Below are positions 28,460 to 37,576 of a stretch of DNA of 64,000 nt, piece after piece. A program made the translations under genes and the position numbers. How positions within the stretch are numbered: position 1 is the first letter of the stretch; every line of letters begins with the position of its first letter. This DNA is from Leptolyngbya sp. FACHB-261 (GTDB lineage: Bacteria; Cyanobacteriota; Cyanobacteriia; FACHB-261). Under the pieces are notes generated by a model. The model was given only the letters and a program-made list of their open reading frames with translations, was not told the DNA's origin and ran no database searches. The stretch is taken from assembly GCF_014696065.1 (NCBI RefSeq), contig NZ_JACJPL010000022.1:1-64000 (forward strand), written 5' to 3'.

Positions 28460-29392
28460 ATGACCGATCATGACCGTTTGTTCAAGGAACTCCTATCCAC
28501 TTTTTTCTGGGAATTCGTTGAACTGTTTTTGCCTGAAGTTTTTGCTTATGTGGAGCGAGACTCAATCACATTTCTACCTCAAGAAATCTTTACAGATATA
28601 ACGTCTGGAGAGCGGCGAGAAGTCGATCTATTAGCGCAGGTTCGCTTCAGGGCACAAGACGCTTATTTTCTAATCCATTTGGAAAACCAGGCGCAGTCTA
28701 GAGCTGAGTTTGCTCAGAGAATGTTTTACTATTTTGCGCGGCTACATGAGAAATATGCACTGCCCGTTTATCCAGTTGTGATTTTCGCCTTTGATGAACC
28801 TTTCCGGCCTGAGCCAAGCAGTTATCAAGTTGAGTTTCCAGATCGTAAAGTTCTGGAGTTTAACTTTGCTTCAGTTCAGCTGAACCGTTTGAACTGGCGA
28901 GACTTTCTTGAGCAGCGCAATCCAGTAGCGGCAGCTTTGATGGCCAAAATGAGGATCGAGCCTAGGGACCGGCCCAGGGTCAAGTTAGAATGCTTGCGAC
29001 TGCTGGCAACATTGCGACTTGATCCTGCCCGGACGCAGCTAATTTCTGGGTTTGTGGATACCTACCTGCGGCTGAATGAGGTGGAGGAAAGGGCGTTCCA
29101 GGCTGAGCTTGATAAGATAGTTCCAACTGAGCGGGAGCAGGTTATGGAGATTGTCACCAGTTGGATGGAGCAAGGCATTCAACAGGGCATTCAGCAGGGA
29201 ATTCAACAGGGCATTCAGCGGGAAGTCACTCTGGTATTGCGTCTGCTCAATCGTCGTTTCGGAAATCTAAATACAACTCTAGAGGAGCAGGTTCGCGGCT
29301 TATCTGTTGATCAGCTGGAGAATTTAGCAGAAGCCGTGTTTGATTTTTCCACTGAAGCAGATCTGATTAATTGGTTCAATCAAATTGAATGA
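28460..29392 (+). CDS. Rpn/PDDEXK-family nuclease (DUF4351-like tail)
   Basis: A 310-residue protein of the Rpn family of recombination-promoting nucleases common in cyanobacteria. It starts with the typical HDRLFKELLSTFFWEFVELF segment. The nuclease core carries REVDLL and a following IHLENQAQ, equivalent to D...(E/Q)xQ of the PD-(D/E)XK fold. Residues about 235-250 are a GIQQ repeat (four units), and the tail (LVLRLLNRRFGNL...LEEQVRGLSVDQLENLAEAV) is DUF4351-like. It sits 17 bases after hsdM and interrupts the usual hsdM-hsdS order. Either it hitched a ride in the operon or it works with it. Confidence 0.88.
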   Translation: MTDHDRLFKELLSTFFWEFVELFLPEVFAYVERDSITFLPQEIFTDITSGERREVDLLAQVRFRAQDAYFLIHLENQAQSRAEFAQRMFYYFARLHEKYALPVYPVVIFAFDEPFRPEPSSYQVEFPDRKVLEFNFASVQLNRLNWRDFLEQRNPVAAALMAKMRIEPRDRPRVKLECLRLLATLRLDPARTQLISGFVDTYLRLNEVEERAFQAELDKIVPTEREQVMEIVTSWMEQGIQQGIQQGIQQGIQREVTLVLRLLNRRFGNLNTTLEEQVRGLSVDQLENLAEAVFDFSTEADLINWFNQIE

Positions 29393-29668
29393 TAAGAATA
29401 AACAATAGTTGTTTGCAGAAAAACAGAGGAACATATTAAAAATAGCGCTACTTTAGTCTAGCTAACGACCCTCAAAAAAATTGTCTATGTCCATTGTTCT
29501 CAAGCTGATGCATAAATCCAGAAGTCATTAACGGCAATCCGGTGTCACCTAGTTTTCCACTGAATTTAGGCAGAATTTAGTGAAAGGATAGAAAAGTTAA
29601 AATAGGGAGCCGTACAAAAGAACCTAGACTCATTGATGAAATCGATCAAAATATAGGGAGAAAGCGGT

Positions 29669-31246
29669 ATGACACTAGTAGTAGGTGATAAGCTTCCCAA
29701 AGAACCCGTACAGTCGGATGCCTTACCTTTAGGTTGGCGCTGGGGAGCGTTTGATGAGTTAACTGTTAATTTTGATGGCCAAAGAGTGCCTGTGAGTAAT
29801 TCCGATAGGAAATTGATACAAGGAGCTTTTCCTTACTACGGTGCTTCTGGTATAATCGACTATGTTAACGAGTATATTTTCGATGGAAAATATCTATTGA
29901 TTGCAGAAGACGGGGCAAACCTTCTTAGTCGTTCAACGCCGATTGCATTTGAAGCTGACGGAAGATTTTGGGTAAACAACCACGCTCATGTAGTGCAAGT
30001 TCCCGGGTGTTTGATTCCGCTTTCATATTTGCGTCACTACATTAATTCAATAGACCTGAGAGTCTATATTTCTGGCTCAGCACAACCTAAGCTAAACCAG
30101 AAAAATTTGAATCGTATTCAGGTTCCTCTTCCACCCCTCAACGAACAACGCCGCATCGTCGTCAAAATCGAAGCCCTCACAGCCCGAAGCCAGCGGGCAA
30201 AAGAGGCACTCGACGCTATCCCACCCCTACTAGAGCGATTCCGTCAATCGGTCCTTGCTGCTGCTTTTCGTGGCGACCTGACGGCTGATTGGAGGGAGGA
30301 GAATCCGGATGTTGAACCGGCATCAGTTTTGCTGGAGCGCATTAGAGCTAAACGTCGCCATCAATGGGAGGTCAACCTCTCCGCCAGAGGTAGAGATCCT
30401 TCTAGGGCAAGGTGTGAGGAAGTAGAGATCCCGGATGCTAATGACTTTCCTGAACTTCCGAAAAACTGGATATGGACAACTCTAGAGCAACTTGTCTCCT
30501 CTCTTCGTAACGGTTTATCGAAGAAGCCAGCAGATAAACCACCTGGCATTCCAATTCTTCGCATCTCGTCCGTTCGATCAATGGAAGTTGACACAAATGA
30601 TATACGCTTCTATCGGGTAGAAAGACCTGATGAATTAACCCCATATTTCCTAAGAGCAGGGGATTTGCTTTTTACGCGATATAACGGTAGCCAAGAATTT
30701 GTTGGCGTTTGTGGCTTAGTACCAGCGCTAGACTATGATTTGATTTATCCTGACAAGCTTATACGAGCTCAGCTTGTTAAAGAATTAATTGTCCCCAAAT
30801 ATCTTGAGCTTGTGTGTAATGTTGGGATTTCGCGCTCACACATTGAAAGGCATGTGAAAACCTCCGCAGGGCAGCACGGTATTGCTGGTTCTGACATCAA
30901 AACCACACCAATTCCATTGCCTCCTCTTAAGGAACAGATTGAAATTGTAAATCTTGTTATCGAAAGATTTTCAGCAATAAGCAACCTCCAAATATATTCA
31001 GAAGACTGTCTTAACAAAGTTTCACTTCTCAATCAATCTATCCTAGCCAAAGCCTTTCGAGGTGAACTGGTTCCCCAGGATCCCAACGATGAACCTGCAT
31101 CCGTTCTACTAGAGCGCATCCGTACCGAGCGCGAGGCAATGGCTACCAAGCCCAAACGTGGCCGGAGTGTAAAAGAGCGCAAGGGTTCTACCAAAACCAA
31201 AATTGACCCTAAGCAGCAAACTATTGCCTTTGATAAGGATGATTAG
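29669..31246 (+). CDS. hsdS: Type I restriction specificity S subunit
   Basis: HsdS reads the two half-sites of the recognition sequence. The 525-residue protein has two target-recognition domains (from about 20, LPLGWRWGAFDEL, and from about 265, LPKNWIWTTLEQLV), each followed by a conserved helical spacer (PPLNEQRRIVVKIEALTARS; PPLKEQIEIVNLVIERFSAI) and a repeated AFRGDL/AFRGEL...EPASVLLERIR segment. The tail is basic (PKRGRSVKERKGSTKTKI). It starts 276 bases after the Rpn gene, after AGGGAG, so it probably has its own promoter. The duplicated plan is intact. Confidence 0.93.
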   Translation: MTLVVGDKLPKEPVQSDALPLGWRWGAFDELTVNFDGQRVPVSNSDRKLIQGAFPYYGASGIIDYVNEYIFDGKYLLIAEDGANLLSRSTPIAFEADGRFWVNNHAHVVQVPGCLIPLSYLRHYINSIDLRVYISGSAQPKLNQKNLNRIQVPLPPLNEQRRIVVKIEALTARSQRAKEALDAIPPLLERFRQSVLAAAFRGDLTADWREENPDVEPASVLLERIRAKRRHQWEVNLSARGRDPSRARCEEVEIPDANDFPELPKNWIWTTLEQLVSSLRNGLSKKPADKPPGIPILRISSVRSMEVDTNDIRFYRVERPDELTPYFLRAGDLLFTRYNGSQEFVGVCGLVPALDYDLIYPDKLIRAQLVKELIVPKYLELVCNVGISRSHIERHVKTSAGQHGIAGSDIKTTPIPLPPLKEQIEIVNLVIERFSAISNLQIYSEDCLNKVSLLNQSILAKAFRGELVPQDPNDEPASVLLERIRTEREAMATKPKRGRSVKERKGSTKTKIDPKQQTIAFDKDD

Positions 31247-31332
31247 ATTCTTCGCTTTTAACCTGTTACTTTACACGTTTCAGCTCAGGCAGAAACAGCC
31301 ATCGCCTATCAAAACGCCCTTCGAGCAGATTC

Positions 31333-31970
31333 ATGAGTGAATCAGAGAAACTGCGAAATCTAGTTACGCAAATCACTCAGACTGAGAAGCGAGAAGAGTT
31401 CTTTCGCCTTGCCAGCGAACTGAAACCCGTTGATGAACTTCTGCTGCTGATGAAGCAGCAAACCGACTCACTGATAGCCAATGCGAGACTCTGCAACAAC
31501 TTCTGATTTGGATAAGCCGTAAGGCAAGTGCAATCCCATTTCCCTACCAACCCTTCGCAGTCCGTGCCTTTTATCTAGCCCTCATCCGGGTCCTTGGCCC
31601 TGCTTTCGTCCGTGCCTTCAATGAACCCGTTCTCTACCGCGCTCGATCTCGCCAATTTGCCCTCAACCTGGACCGCGCCCAAGCCATCGTTCAAGACTCG
31701 AGCGAGCCTCTCATCCTTCAACTAACTACAGGCGACAACCCAACCGAAATTATTACCCGCATCTTCGCCTTCAACTTTGAGCCTCAACTCAGGCAGCTTC
31801 TCCAGGAGTTTCATGCTCAGCTCCCTAATCCAGATACCCAAGCCGAACAATTTGACGACTGGCGAGAAGCCAACAATGGTCAAGCTTGGATTGCCGAACT
31901 GAGAACTGCCGTTGGTCACGTTAGCGCAACGCTCCTGTGTCCCGCAGCACTTGCTCCTCGAAAGGTTTGA
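31333..31970 (+). pseudogene. Frameshifted, truncated N-terminal module of a cyanobacterial multidomain protein
   Basis: From ATG 31333 the frame reads SEKLRNLVTQITQTEKREEF and so on, to ELLLLMKQQTDSLIANARL, then a stop at about 31506. One base shift near 31495 restores a long frame (LQQLLIWISRKASA; YQPFAVRAFYLALIRVLGPA; NLDRAQAIVQDSSEPLILQL; DDWREANNGQAWIAELR) ending with TGA at 31968-31970. The AVRAFYLAL segment recalls the leader of cyanobacterial pentapeptide/STAND-type proteins. The 3' end runs into the tail of the TIR gene on the other strand, so the rest of the gene is lost. Confidence 0.65.
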
Positions 31971-33978
31971 GGGCTGTAGCCGAGAAACCCTCAAAGCTCT
32001 TAATCACCAGCGCCTCATTAGTGCGAAAGCGCTGCTTCTGGGGCGTCTCAGACCCAGCAACATAAACCGCTTTTGCCAACATCGCGCTCGACCGGCCATA
32101 GCCCGCTGCCTTCTGCAACTCCCGCAGCTTCGTGCGCAACCACACCTCACTGCCCGCGCCGTAGTAGATCAGCGCCGCTTCGCAATCGCGCAAACTGTCC
32201 TGGTGGTACTGCCGCACCTCCGCCTCATCTCCCTCAAACAGCGAAGGCAGCACCTCAAACCCCTGGTCCCAGAGATAGCTCTCCAAAGGCTCAATCGCCT
32301 CCAGGTCGCGCTGGTCGCAGATCAAGTAAACCCGAGCTGGCCCTGCTTCGCTCAGCTCAGGCTCCTTAGGTATGGAGCGAGGGCTGAGCCGGTCCTGAAT
32401 CAGTTTCCTCAACTCCTCCAGGCTGGTTTGCAACACCTCAGAGTCATCCTGCAACGCCTGAAGAAATTCCGCCTGACGCGGTTCCTGCGCCTGGGCATCT
32501 GATGGCATCCAGACTAGGCGAGTAAAGGTCGGATCCCTACGGTCGCGTTCCAGCGCCAACTGATGCTGCAACACCACCACCGAGCGCTCCGCCCCCTCAG
32601 GCACAATGCCGTAACGCTCCCCAACCAAATGGATCGAGAGCGTACAACGCGCCAAATACTCCCGCACACTCTGCTCAAACTCCGGGCTGTAAGGGAGCGG
32701 CTGGTCGGGCAGCACCACATGGCCCTGCTGCTGTAGCTCGCGCCGGATCTTGTCGCGTTCAGAGCTAAGGTCAAAGGTCGTCTCAGCCAGGTAAATGGTT
32801 GTGCCCGTGGGTGCCGCGACTTGAGGCAAAAAGCCATTGCGCTGGCTGCTCAGCGTGTCTAGAAGCTGGTAGATGTCGTAGGCCAGATCGTCCAGCTTGG
32901 CCCAATAGTTGCGCTCAGCCTCCGGCCCAAAAATGCGGCTAAACTCTTGCACTCGGCCTGTTTGGTCAATCTGATAAAACTCGTAGCCCAGCAACGGTTG
33001 CAACTCCTCCGGGTGCTGCTCTTGGGGAATCGGCGTCTTAATCACCTTAAAGATGCGCACCTCATTGGCAACCCGCACGCCACCCGTTTGCTCAGCCGCT
33101 CGGCAAAACTCCTTCAGCTCCCTAACGCACCATTCCGAGCGAACATAGCGAGGTGAGAGCACCACAACCAGTAGCGCCACCTTGGGAAACTGCTCCACAA
33201 TCGTCAGCCCAAAGTCATCGTTGCCTTGCAGTTTCAGATCTCGCCAGATTCTAGGGCGTTCCCCGCGCAGTTGGCCTAAGCGAATCTCCAGAGCTTTGTG
33301 AAAATCCGAGATCCAGCCCTCCTGCCCCTGCGTCAGCGGCTGGTTATCAATATGGGCGTAGCTGATGAAGATGTCATTCTCAAAATTAGAGTGGCCTCGC
33401 GCTGGAAGCTTCGATGCTTTTGACACCTCTTTGGGTGGATCCTCTGCAATTTCCTCCTCATTAGCAACTACTTCCACTTGCCCTGAATCGTTTAAAGCCC
33501 CCCTATTAGTTCGGTCTGTTGCGTCAAGTTGCGTCAGGAGGCTAGTATCTTGGTTTGATATCTCCTGCTCTTCCCAGGAGATTGTGAGCTTACTCTGTAA
33601 TGAGCTGACCTGCTCCCTAACGTAAATAGTTTGTGTTTCAAGAACTGTGAGTGGTACGCCCCAACCATTGACAAGTGTGACCTTAATAAAGCCCTCCTGC
33701 ACCTCAGGTTCTGCAGTAAGTAGAAACTGCGCTGGTCCGTAGGTGCCTCCAAAGCGGTGGAGTACTACAGCTGGCTCACCTAGTACCTCATTACGGAAGA
33801 CAGGAGCAGTGTCCAATAGGCAATAGATAACAACTTCTTCATCTGCATACGGCCATTTGTCTAGGGCTGTCGCTGGACGCAGGTCAACAGTCAAGAGGTA
33901 GGTCTTCCCAATTTCAACTACCCTAGGGTAGTTGAGGATTGGTTCTACAATTAGCTCAGCAGAGACAGAATTAACCAT
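31921..33978 (-). CDS. Multi-TIR protein of the vWA/AAA+ operon
   Basis: A 685-residue protein with an N-terminal beta-rich domain (about 5-125), an acidic linker (to about 198) and three alpha/beta regions. TIR1 (about 200-330) is canonical: NDIFISYAHID, then RIWRDLKLQG, VALLVVVLSPRYVRSEWCVR and E287, the position of the catalytic Glu in TIR NADases. Region 2 (from about 391, TTIYLAETTFDL) and region 3 (from about 547, RVYLICDQRDLEAIEPL) look like divergent TIR/DUF4062-like folds. It is the last gene of a five-gene operon and its ATG overlaps the CHAT-like stop by 8 bases. TIR1 could cleave NAD or signal; regions 2 and 3 may be regulatory. Domain 1 is firm, 2 and 3 are tentative. Confidence 0.85.
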   Translation of the reverse strand: MVNSVSAELIVEPILNYPRVVEIGKTYLLTVDLRPATALDKWPYADEEVVIYCLLDTAPVFRNEVLGEPAVVLHRFGGTYGPAQFLLTAEPEVQEGFIKVTLVNGWGVPLTVLETQTIYVREQVSSLQSKLTISWEEQEISNQDTSLLTQLDATDRTNRGALNDSGQVEVVANEEEIAEDPPKEVSKASKLPARGHSNFENDIFISYAHIDNQPLTQGQEGWISDFHKALEIRLGQLRGERPRIWRDLKLQGNDDFGLTIVEQFPKVALLVVVLSPRYVRSEWCVRELKEFCRAAEQTGGVRVANEVRIFKVIKTPIPQEQHPEELQPLLGYEFYQIDQTGRVQEFSRIFGPEAERNYWAKLDDLAYDIYQLLDTLSSQRNGFLPQVAAPTGTTIYLAETTFDLSSERDKIRRELQQQGHVVLPDQPLPYSPEFEQSVREYLARCTLSIHLVGERYGIVPEGAERSVVVLQHQLALERDRRDPTFTRLVWMPSDAQAQEPRQAEFLQALQDDSEVLQTSLEELRKLIQDRLSPRSIPKEPELSEAGPARVYLICDQRDLEAIEPLESYLWDQGFEVLPSLFEGDEAEVRQYHQDSLRDCEAALIYYGAGSEVWLRTKLRELQKAAGYGRSSAMLAKAVYVAGSETPQKQRFRTNEALVIKSFEGFSATALKPFEEQVLRDTGALR

Positions 33979-35698
33979 GCTTAGCTTCTTGTGAAGGTAC
34001 AGGTTTAGCAGACGGCAAAGTCAACTTTAAATAGGCCTTGGGGTTACCGTAGTAAACATACATAAATGTGTACAAAAAATCCCTTTTTCGCCTTTCTAAA
34101 GGAACCTTTGTATTCCTAAGTCTCGAGGCTACTTCTGCACGGAGTTTGCGTAACAGCTGGGCAGGTTGCATGCCTTGAGAGGAAGTAGCTGCACTTAGCA
34201 AGAACTGGGCTAGCTGTGCTGCGAAAAGGCGACCAACTGGTCCCAACGTGCCGATATAGCTAGCCGCAACCTGGGTGAGTGCAGCTTGTGTCAATCCACA
34301 AGGCTGATGATCATGGACTAGTAAGCGTCCAGAATAAGAGGCATTTGCAAAGAAGACTGGTCTTGGATCTAAAATACCTTCAACATCATCGAATCGGAAT
34401 TTCACTGTTACATTACTAGGATTATGTAGCTTACTCAAGACATTCTGTTCATCTCCATACGTTAAGACTCCATTACAACTTAAGTACACTAATCCAACCG
34501 TAACTGCCTCCGATGAGGGAAGCAATCCATCCTGTAATTCTTCCGGAGAAGTATGATGCTTGAGCGATAAATTCTGCAAAATTGGACAATTGGACTTTGT
34601 AACTTCTGAATCAAGGGAGTGAACATAGGCAACTACTCGGCCTGTATGTTTAGCTTCTCCAAGCTGCAACGCGACTTGCTGGTTTCGGTAATAAGCCTCA
34701 GCCCAGCGAACGACAAGCACGCACGCACCTAGATATCTGCCCCCTCCGAGTTTGAACATTTCCCAAGGAATTTGAGAGTCAGCTTGGTCGATTATAACGA
34801 TGCAGCAATCCTCACCATAAGAATCAACCACCTTTTCGAGCCATACAGTTATATCTCCCACATTCTTTATCGCATAGTCATTAATAGCCTCTTGGAGCGC
34901 TTTTAAATATCCAAGGTCATCACTGTAGTTTTCCGGTGATACCTGAAGGCTTGTGATAGGCCCTAACTTGTCGGGACGGTTCACTCGATCTCGAATCCAT
35001 CCCGTTAAGGATAACTCGTTTTGGCCTTTCAGATGAATGTGTAGAAAGGCTGTGCGCTCAGGTGGTTCTGCCTTGACTGGTAAGTTGTAAACTTTTGCAG
35101 TGGGGGCCGGTGTACTGTCAATACTTTCTAGGGGGAGTACTAGAGATGACGCGAATTTGTTGAGATTCGCACTGGATTCCCTATAGCGCAACTCCAAAGT
35201 CACTGATGCTACAGAACAATTAGCCTGAACTATGAATTGGAAGTCGTGGTGCCATTCAGCCTCAGCGTGGCGTGAAAGACAACTACCTTGATCGGCAATT
35301 GTCCCAATTGCAGCAACCTCTGCAGCGCTGCCTATCACGTTTAAGGTTAACTGCAGTTCTTGTTCAATCTTCACTGGGTATTGAATTATCTGCCAGTCAC
35401 AAGCCGAGAGACTGGGGGAAGGCCTGTATATATTCCAACTGCGCGAAACTCGTATGCAATAAGCTTGCTCAGGCTGGAGCGAAGCCTGAGGTGACAACAG
35501 GACAGCTTCACCAGAATTGAGTTCTAATACCTGAAGATCAAAAAAGAATTCATGAGCTACTAGGTCTACGTTAAGGTTTTGTGCACTGTTCTGGATAGTT
35601 CCACCATCTCCAGTCGCAATGCTCATTTGTACTTGTGGAACTGGTCGCTTGGCGACTGTTGACCGTTGAGGTCCAATGGCACGTGATATAAGGTCCAC
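33971..35698 (-). CDS. CHAT-fold protein lacking the catalytic His/Cys (pseudo-protease)
   Basis: A 575-residue protein, start GTG 35698 behind a G-rich site and 2 bases after the vWA stop. Residues 1-200 are beta-rich. The C-terminal domain follows the CHAT caspase-like plan: the early strand (CCIVIIDQADSQIPWEMFKL), then LVYLSCNG where active CHATs read HxxCHG (N409 in place of His), then VFFANASYSGR where they read LNACESGR (S454 in place of Cys), then a GTLGPVGRLFAAQLAQFLL segment equivalent to the conserved helix after the active site. Spacing between the two positions (45 residues) is normal. Both catalytic residues are therefore replaced, and the domain is probably a scaffold or sensor. 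Its stop overlaps the TIR start. Confidence 0.8.
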   Translation of the reverse strand: MDLISRAIGPQRSTVAKRPVPQVQMSIATGDGGTIQNSAQNLNVDLVAHEFFFDLQVLELNSGEAVLLSPQASLQPEQAYCIRVSRSWNIYRPSPSLSACDWQIIQYPVKIEQELQLTLNVIGSAAEVAAIGTIADQGSCLSRHAEAEWHHDFQFIVQANCSVASVTLELRYRESSANLNKFASSLVLPLESIDSTPAPTAKVYNLPVKAEPPERTAFLHIHLKGQNELSLTGWIRDRVNRPDKLGPITSLQVSPENYSDDLGYLKALQEAINDYAIKNVGDITVWLEKVVDSYGEDCCIVIIDQADSQIPWEMFKLGGGRYLGACVLVVRWAEAYYRNQQVALQLGEAKHTGRVVAYVHSLDSEVTKSNCPILQNLSLKHHTSPEELQDGLLPSSEAVTVGLVYLSCNGVLTYGDEQNVLSKLHNPSNVTVKFRFDDVEGILDPRPVFFANASYSGRLLVHDHQPCGLTQAALTQVAASYIGTLGPVGRLFAAQLAQFLLSAATSSQGMQPAQLLRKLRAEVASRLRNTKVPLERRKRDFLYTFMYVYYGNPKAYLKLTLPSAKPVPSQEAKHG

Positions 35699-35700
35699 AG

Positions 35701-37563
35701 CTAGCTCCCCCCCAGTTTTAGGAGAGCAGCGTTCTGGATTATCGCACCCATAGTCTCTGCCAACATGATGGGTAAGTCGGTGTGCTGTTGGGGTTGCGGA
35801 TTTAGGAAAAAGCTCTCCATATTGTTTAGGGCTCTCAGCTGACGGGCTATCTTGAGAGCGTCATTGATACCTTCACGAGAGACAGGGTGCGTAATTATCC
35901 CAGCATGGCTAGCCTCTAAAGGCACGTTTCCACGGCCATCACTAATGACAACAAGCCGTGCCTGCTGCAGCCTATTTCTGCCATGCTGAAGTGCAGTACG
36001 CAAGGTGCGTATTGCTAAGTCCAGGCCATGTGCTAGCGGAGTGGCAGTACCACCTTTTTCTCTTAAAGCAGCATTAATGCGTGGCGACAACAGGTTACGC
36101 GCTGTGATTTGCTCAGCGCGTAACCTCTCCTTTGCTCCTGCTGCTCCTACTTGAATAATAGACACGCTAGCGCGAACAATATAGGACCAGCTGAGGTGCG
36201 GTAGTAATGCCTCCTGCCAATCGCAGTCGTGCAGGCAAGTATAGTCTATAACCAGAACTAACATTTGCATGGGTATAGGGGCGCGTAGATAGCTACGCAA
36301 GTCTGCACGAGATATTTGAAAAGTACATGGATCACTTATGTAAGCGGAGCGGACCTTCTGAAATTTAGCTGCCTCCAATATCGTGCTAACTAGGGCAATA
36401 TCATGAAGGCTTGTAGCACGCTTGGTGCCTATAGCTGGCCCTTCGATTGCTCTTATGGCATGGTAACGATTAGGTGGTAATTGAAGGGGATCAATCTCCC
36501 GAGATACTAGGGCTGTATCCTCCGGGTAAGGGTCAGCAGGGACAGGGCTCGTCGGGAAAACCTCTTCAGTATCCGCCGAGAATACCTGCTCTTCTAAAGC
36601 AGAATCCACAGGCTCGGATGAGCCTGTGGAGGAGCTGACCTCTGAAAGTTGGTTGTTCTTCTTTGCCTTCTGTGGCTTTTTCGCAGAGGCCTCTTTTTTG
36701 GGAACTACTACTTGAGATATACCTGATCGAAGTCCGATAAGGTCAGCTGCTTCATCAACATGTGCAGTGGATACTACTTGATCTCGACTCAAGCATGCTA
36801 GCGCTCGGCTTAAGCGCGCTAGAGCAAGTTCTCGACGTGTAATGGAAGAGCTCGATTTGTTGAGATGGTTGAGATGCGAGAGAATGTAAGCCAGCGTCTC
36901 AGGTAGGAGTACAGGTAACTGCCCAGTAGCTTGGCTTAAAAGCTTGTATATGGCATCCATCTCGGGAGCCTCTAAGAGTTGGTGCCTTTGGGATTTCCCT
37001 ATAGTCCAATCGTCGATACCAAGAATAGTATTGAGTGGATGTGTGTCTGGTGCTAGTAGTCGCAGGGCAAAGCGGTCCAAAAGGTGCGGTGAAATCTCGC
37101 CTACCTCACCTCGAGCACAGCCAGCCACCCAGTAAAGATCAGGAGCCCACACAACATTCTGTCCATGCCGCTGCAAGGTGGCCACATCTGCGCCAACATG
37201 CATCACACACGCGCGTGCAGTCGGCAAGCTTATCCTCGCCAGATCTGGGATCAGGATCAGCTGCGGGCGAGCATCACCTTGAAATGGGACGAGCCGACCG
37301 GGTTTCACTCCTAGCTGGAAACCTTGCTGAAAGCCCAAGGTTCCCCACAAACTGTCCTCGGTCTCCGTAGATCCTAAGACAATAGTTCTAGGCATCTGCC
37401 CTGTTACACCTTCCAACATGGCAGCCAGCTGATCAGCAGCAGCCTGGAATAGGCTTAGGGAGTTATCAAACAATAAGATGCTACGTAATCCGGGTTCTAG
37501 TACAGAACACGCTAGTCCCTTTGCCAAAGAGTCAACTGTCGTAGAGGGACGGGCAGCCGACAT
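35701..37563 (-). CDS. ChlD-like AAA/vWA protein
   Basis: A 620-residue protein like the D subunit of Mg-chelatase-type machines. I start it at ATG 37563, with GAGGAG upstream and 13 bases after the AAA+ gene stop, not at the earlier ATG. The N-terminal third is an AAA-like domain without Walker A but with the ISPHLLDRFALRLL motif of ChlD. A charged Lys/Ser/Glu-rich linker follows (about 285-350). The C-terminal vWA domain begins at LVLVIDYTCL: the MIDAS D-x-S-x-S is altered (D440, T442, L444), while the later GGTAT and VVISDGRGN are kept. It would be the partner of the upstream ATPase, coupling ATP hydrolysis to the CHAT-like/TIR proteins. Pigment synthesis is unlikely given the neighbours. 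Confidence 0.83.
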   Translation of the reverse strand: MSAARPSTTVDSLAKGLACSVLEPGLRSILLFDNSLSLFQAAADQLAAMLEGVTGQMPRTIVLGSTETEDSLWGTLGFQQGFQLGVKPGRLVPFQGDARPQLILIPDLARISLPTARACVMHVGADVATLQRHGQNVVWAPDLYWVAGCARGEVGEISPHLLDRFALRLLAPDTHPLNTILGIDDWTIGKSQRHQLLEAPEMDAIYKLLSQATGQLPVLLPETLAYILSHLNHLNKSSSSITRRELALARLSRALACLSRDQVVSTAHVDEAADLIGLRSGISQVVVPKKEASAKKPQKAKKNNQLSEVSSSTGSSEPVDSALEEQVFSADTEEVFPTSPVPADPYPEDTALVSREIDPLQLPPNRYHAIRAIEGPAIGTKRATSLHDIALVSTILEAAKFQKVRSAYISDPCTFQISRADLRSYLRAPIPMQMLVLVIDYTCLHDCDWQEALLPHLSWSYIVRASVSIIQVGAAGAKERLRAEQITARNLLSPRINAALREKGGTATPLAHGLDLAIRTLRTALQHGRNRLQQARLVVISDGRGNVPLEASHAGIITHPVSREGINDALKIARQLRALNNMESFFLNPQPQQHTDLPIMLAETMGAIIQNAALLKLGGS

Positions 37564-37576
37564 AGACTCACTCCTC

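Noticed and set aside
31912-32502. Plus-strand 196-codon frame opposite the TIR gene
   Set aside because: Arg/Leu/Gln-rich shadow of the GC-rich opposite strand, with no start signal or motif.
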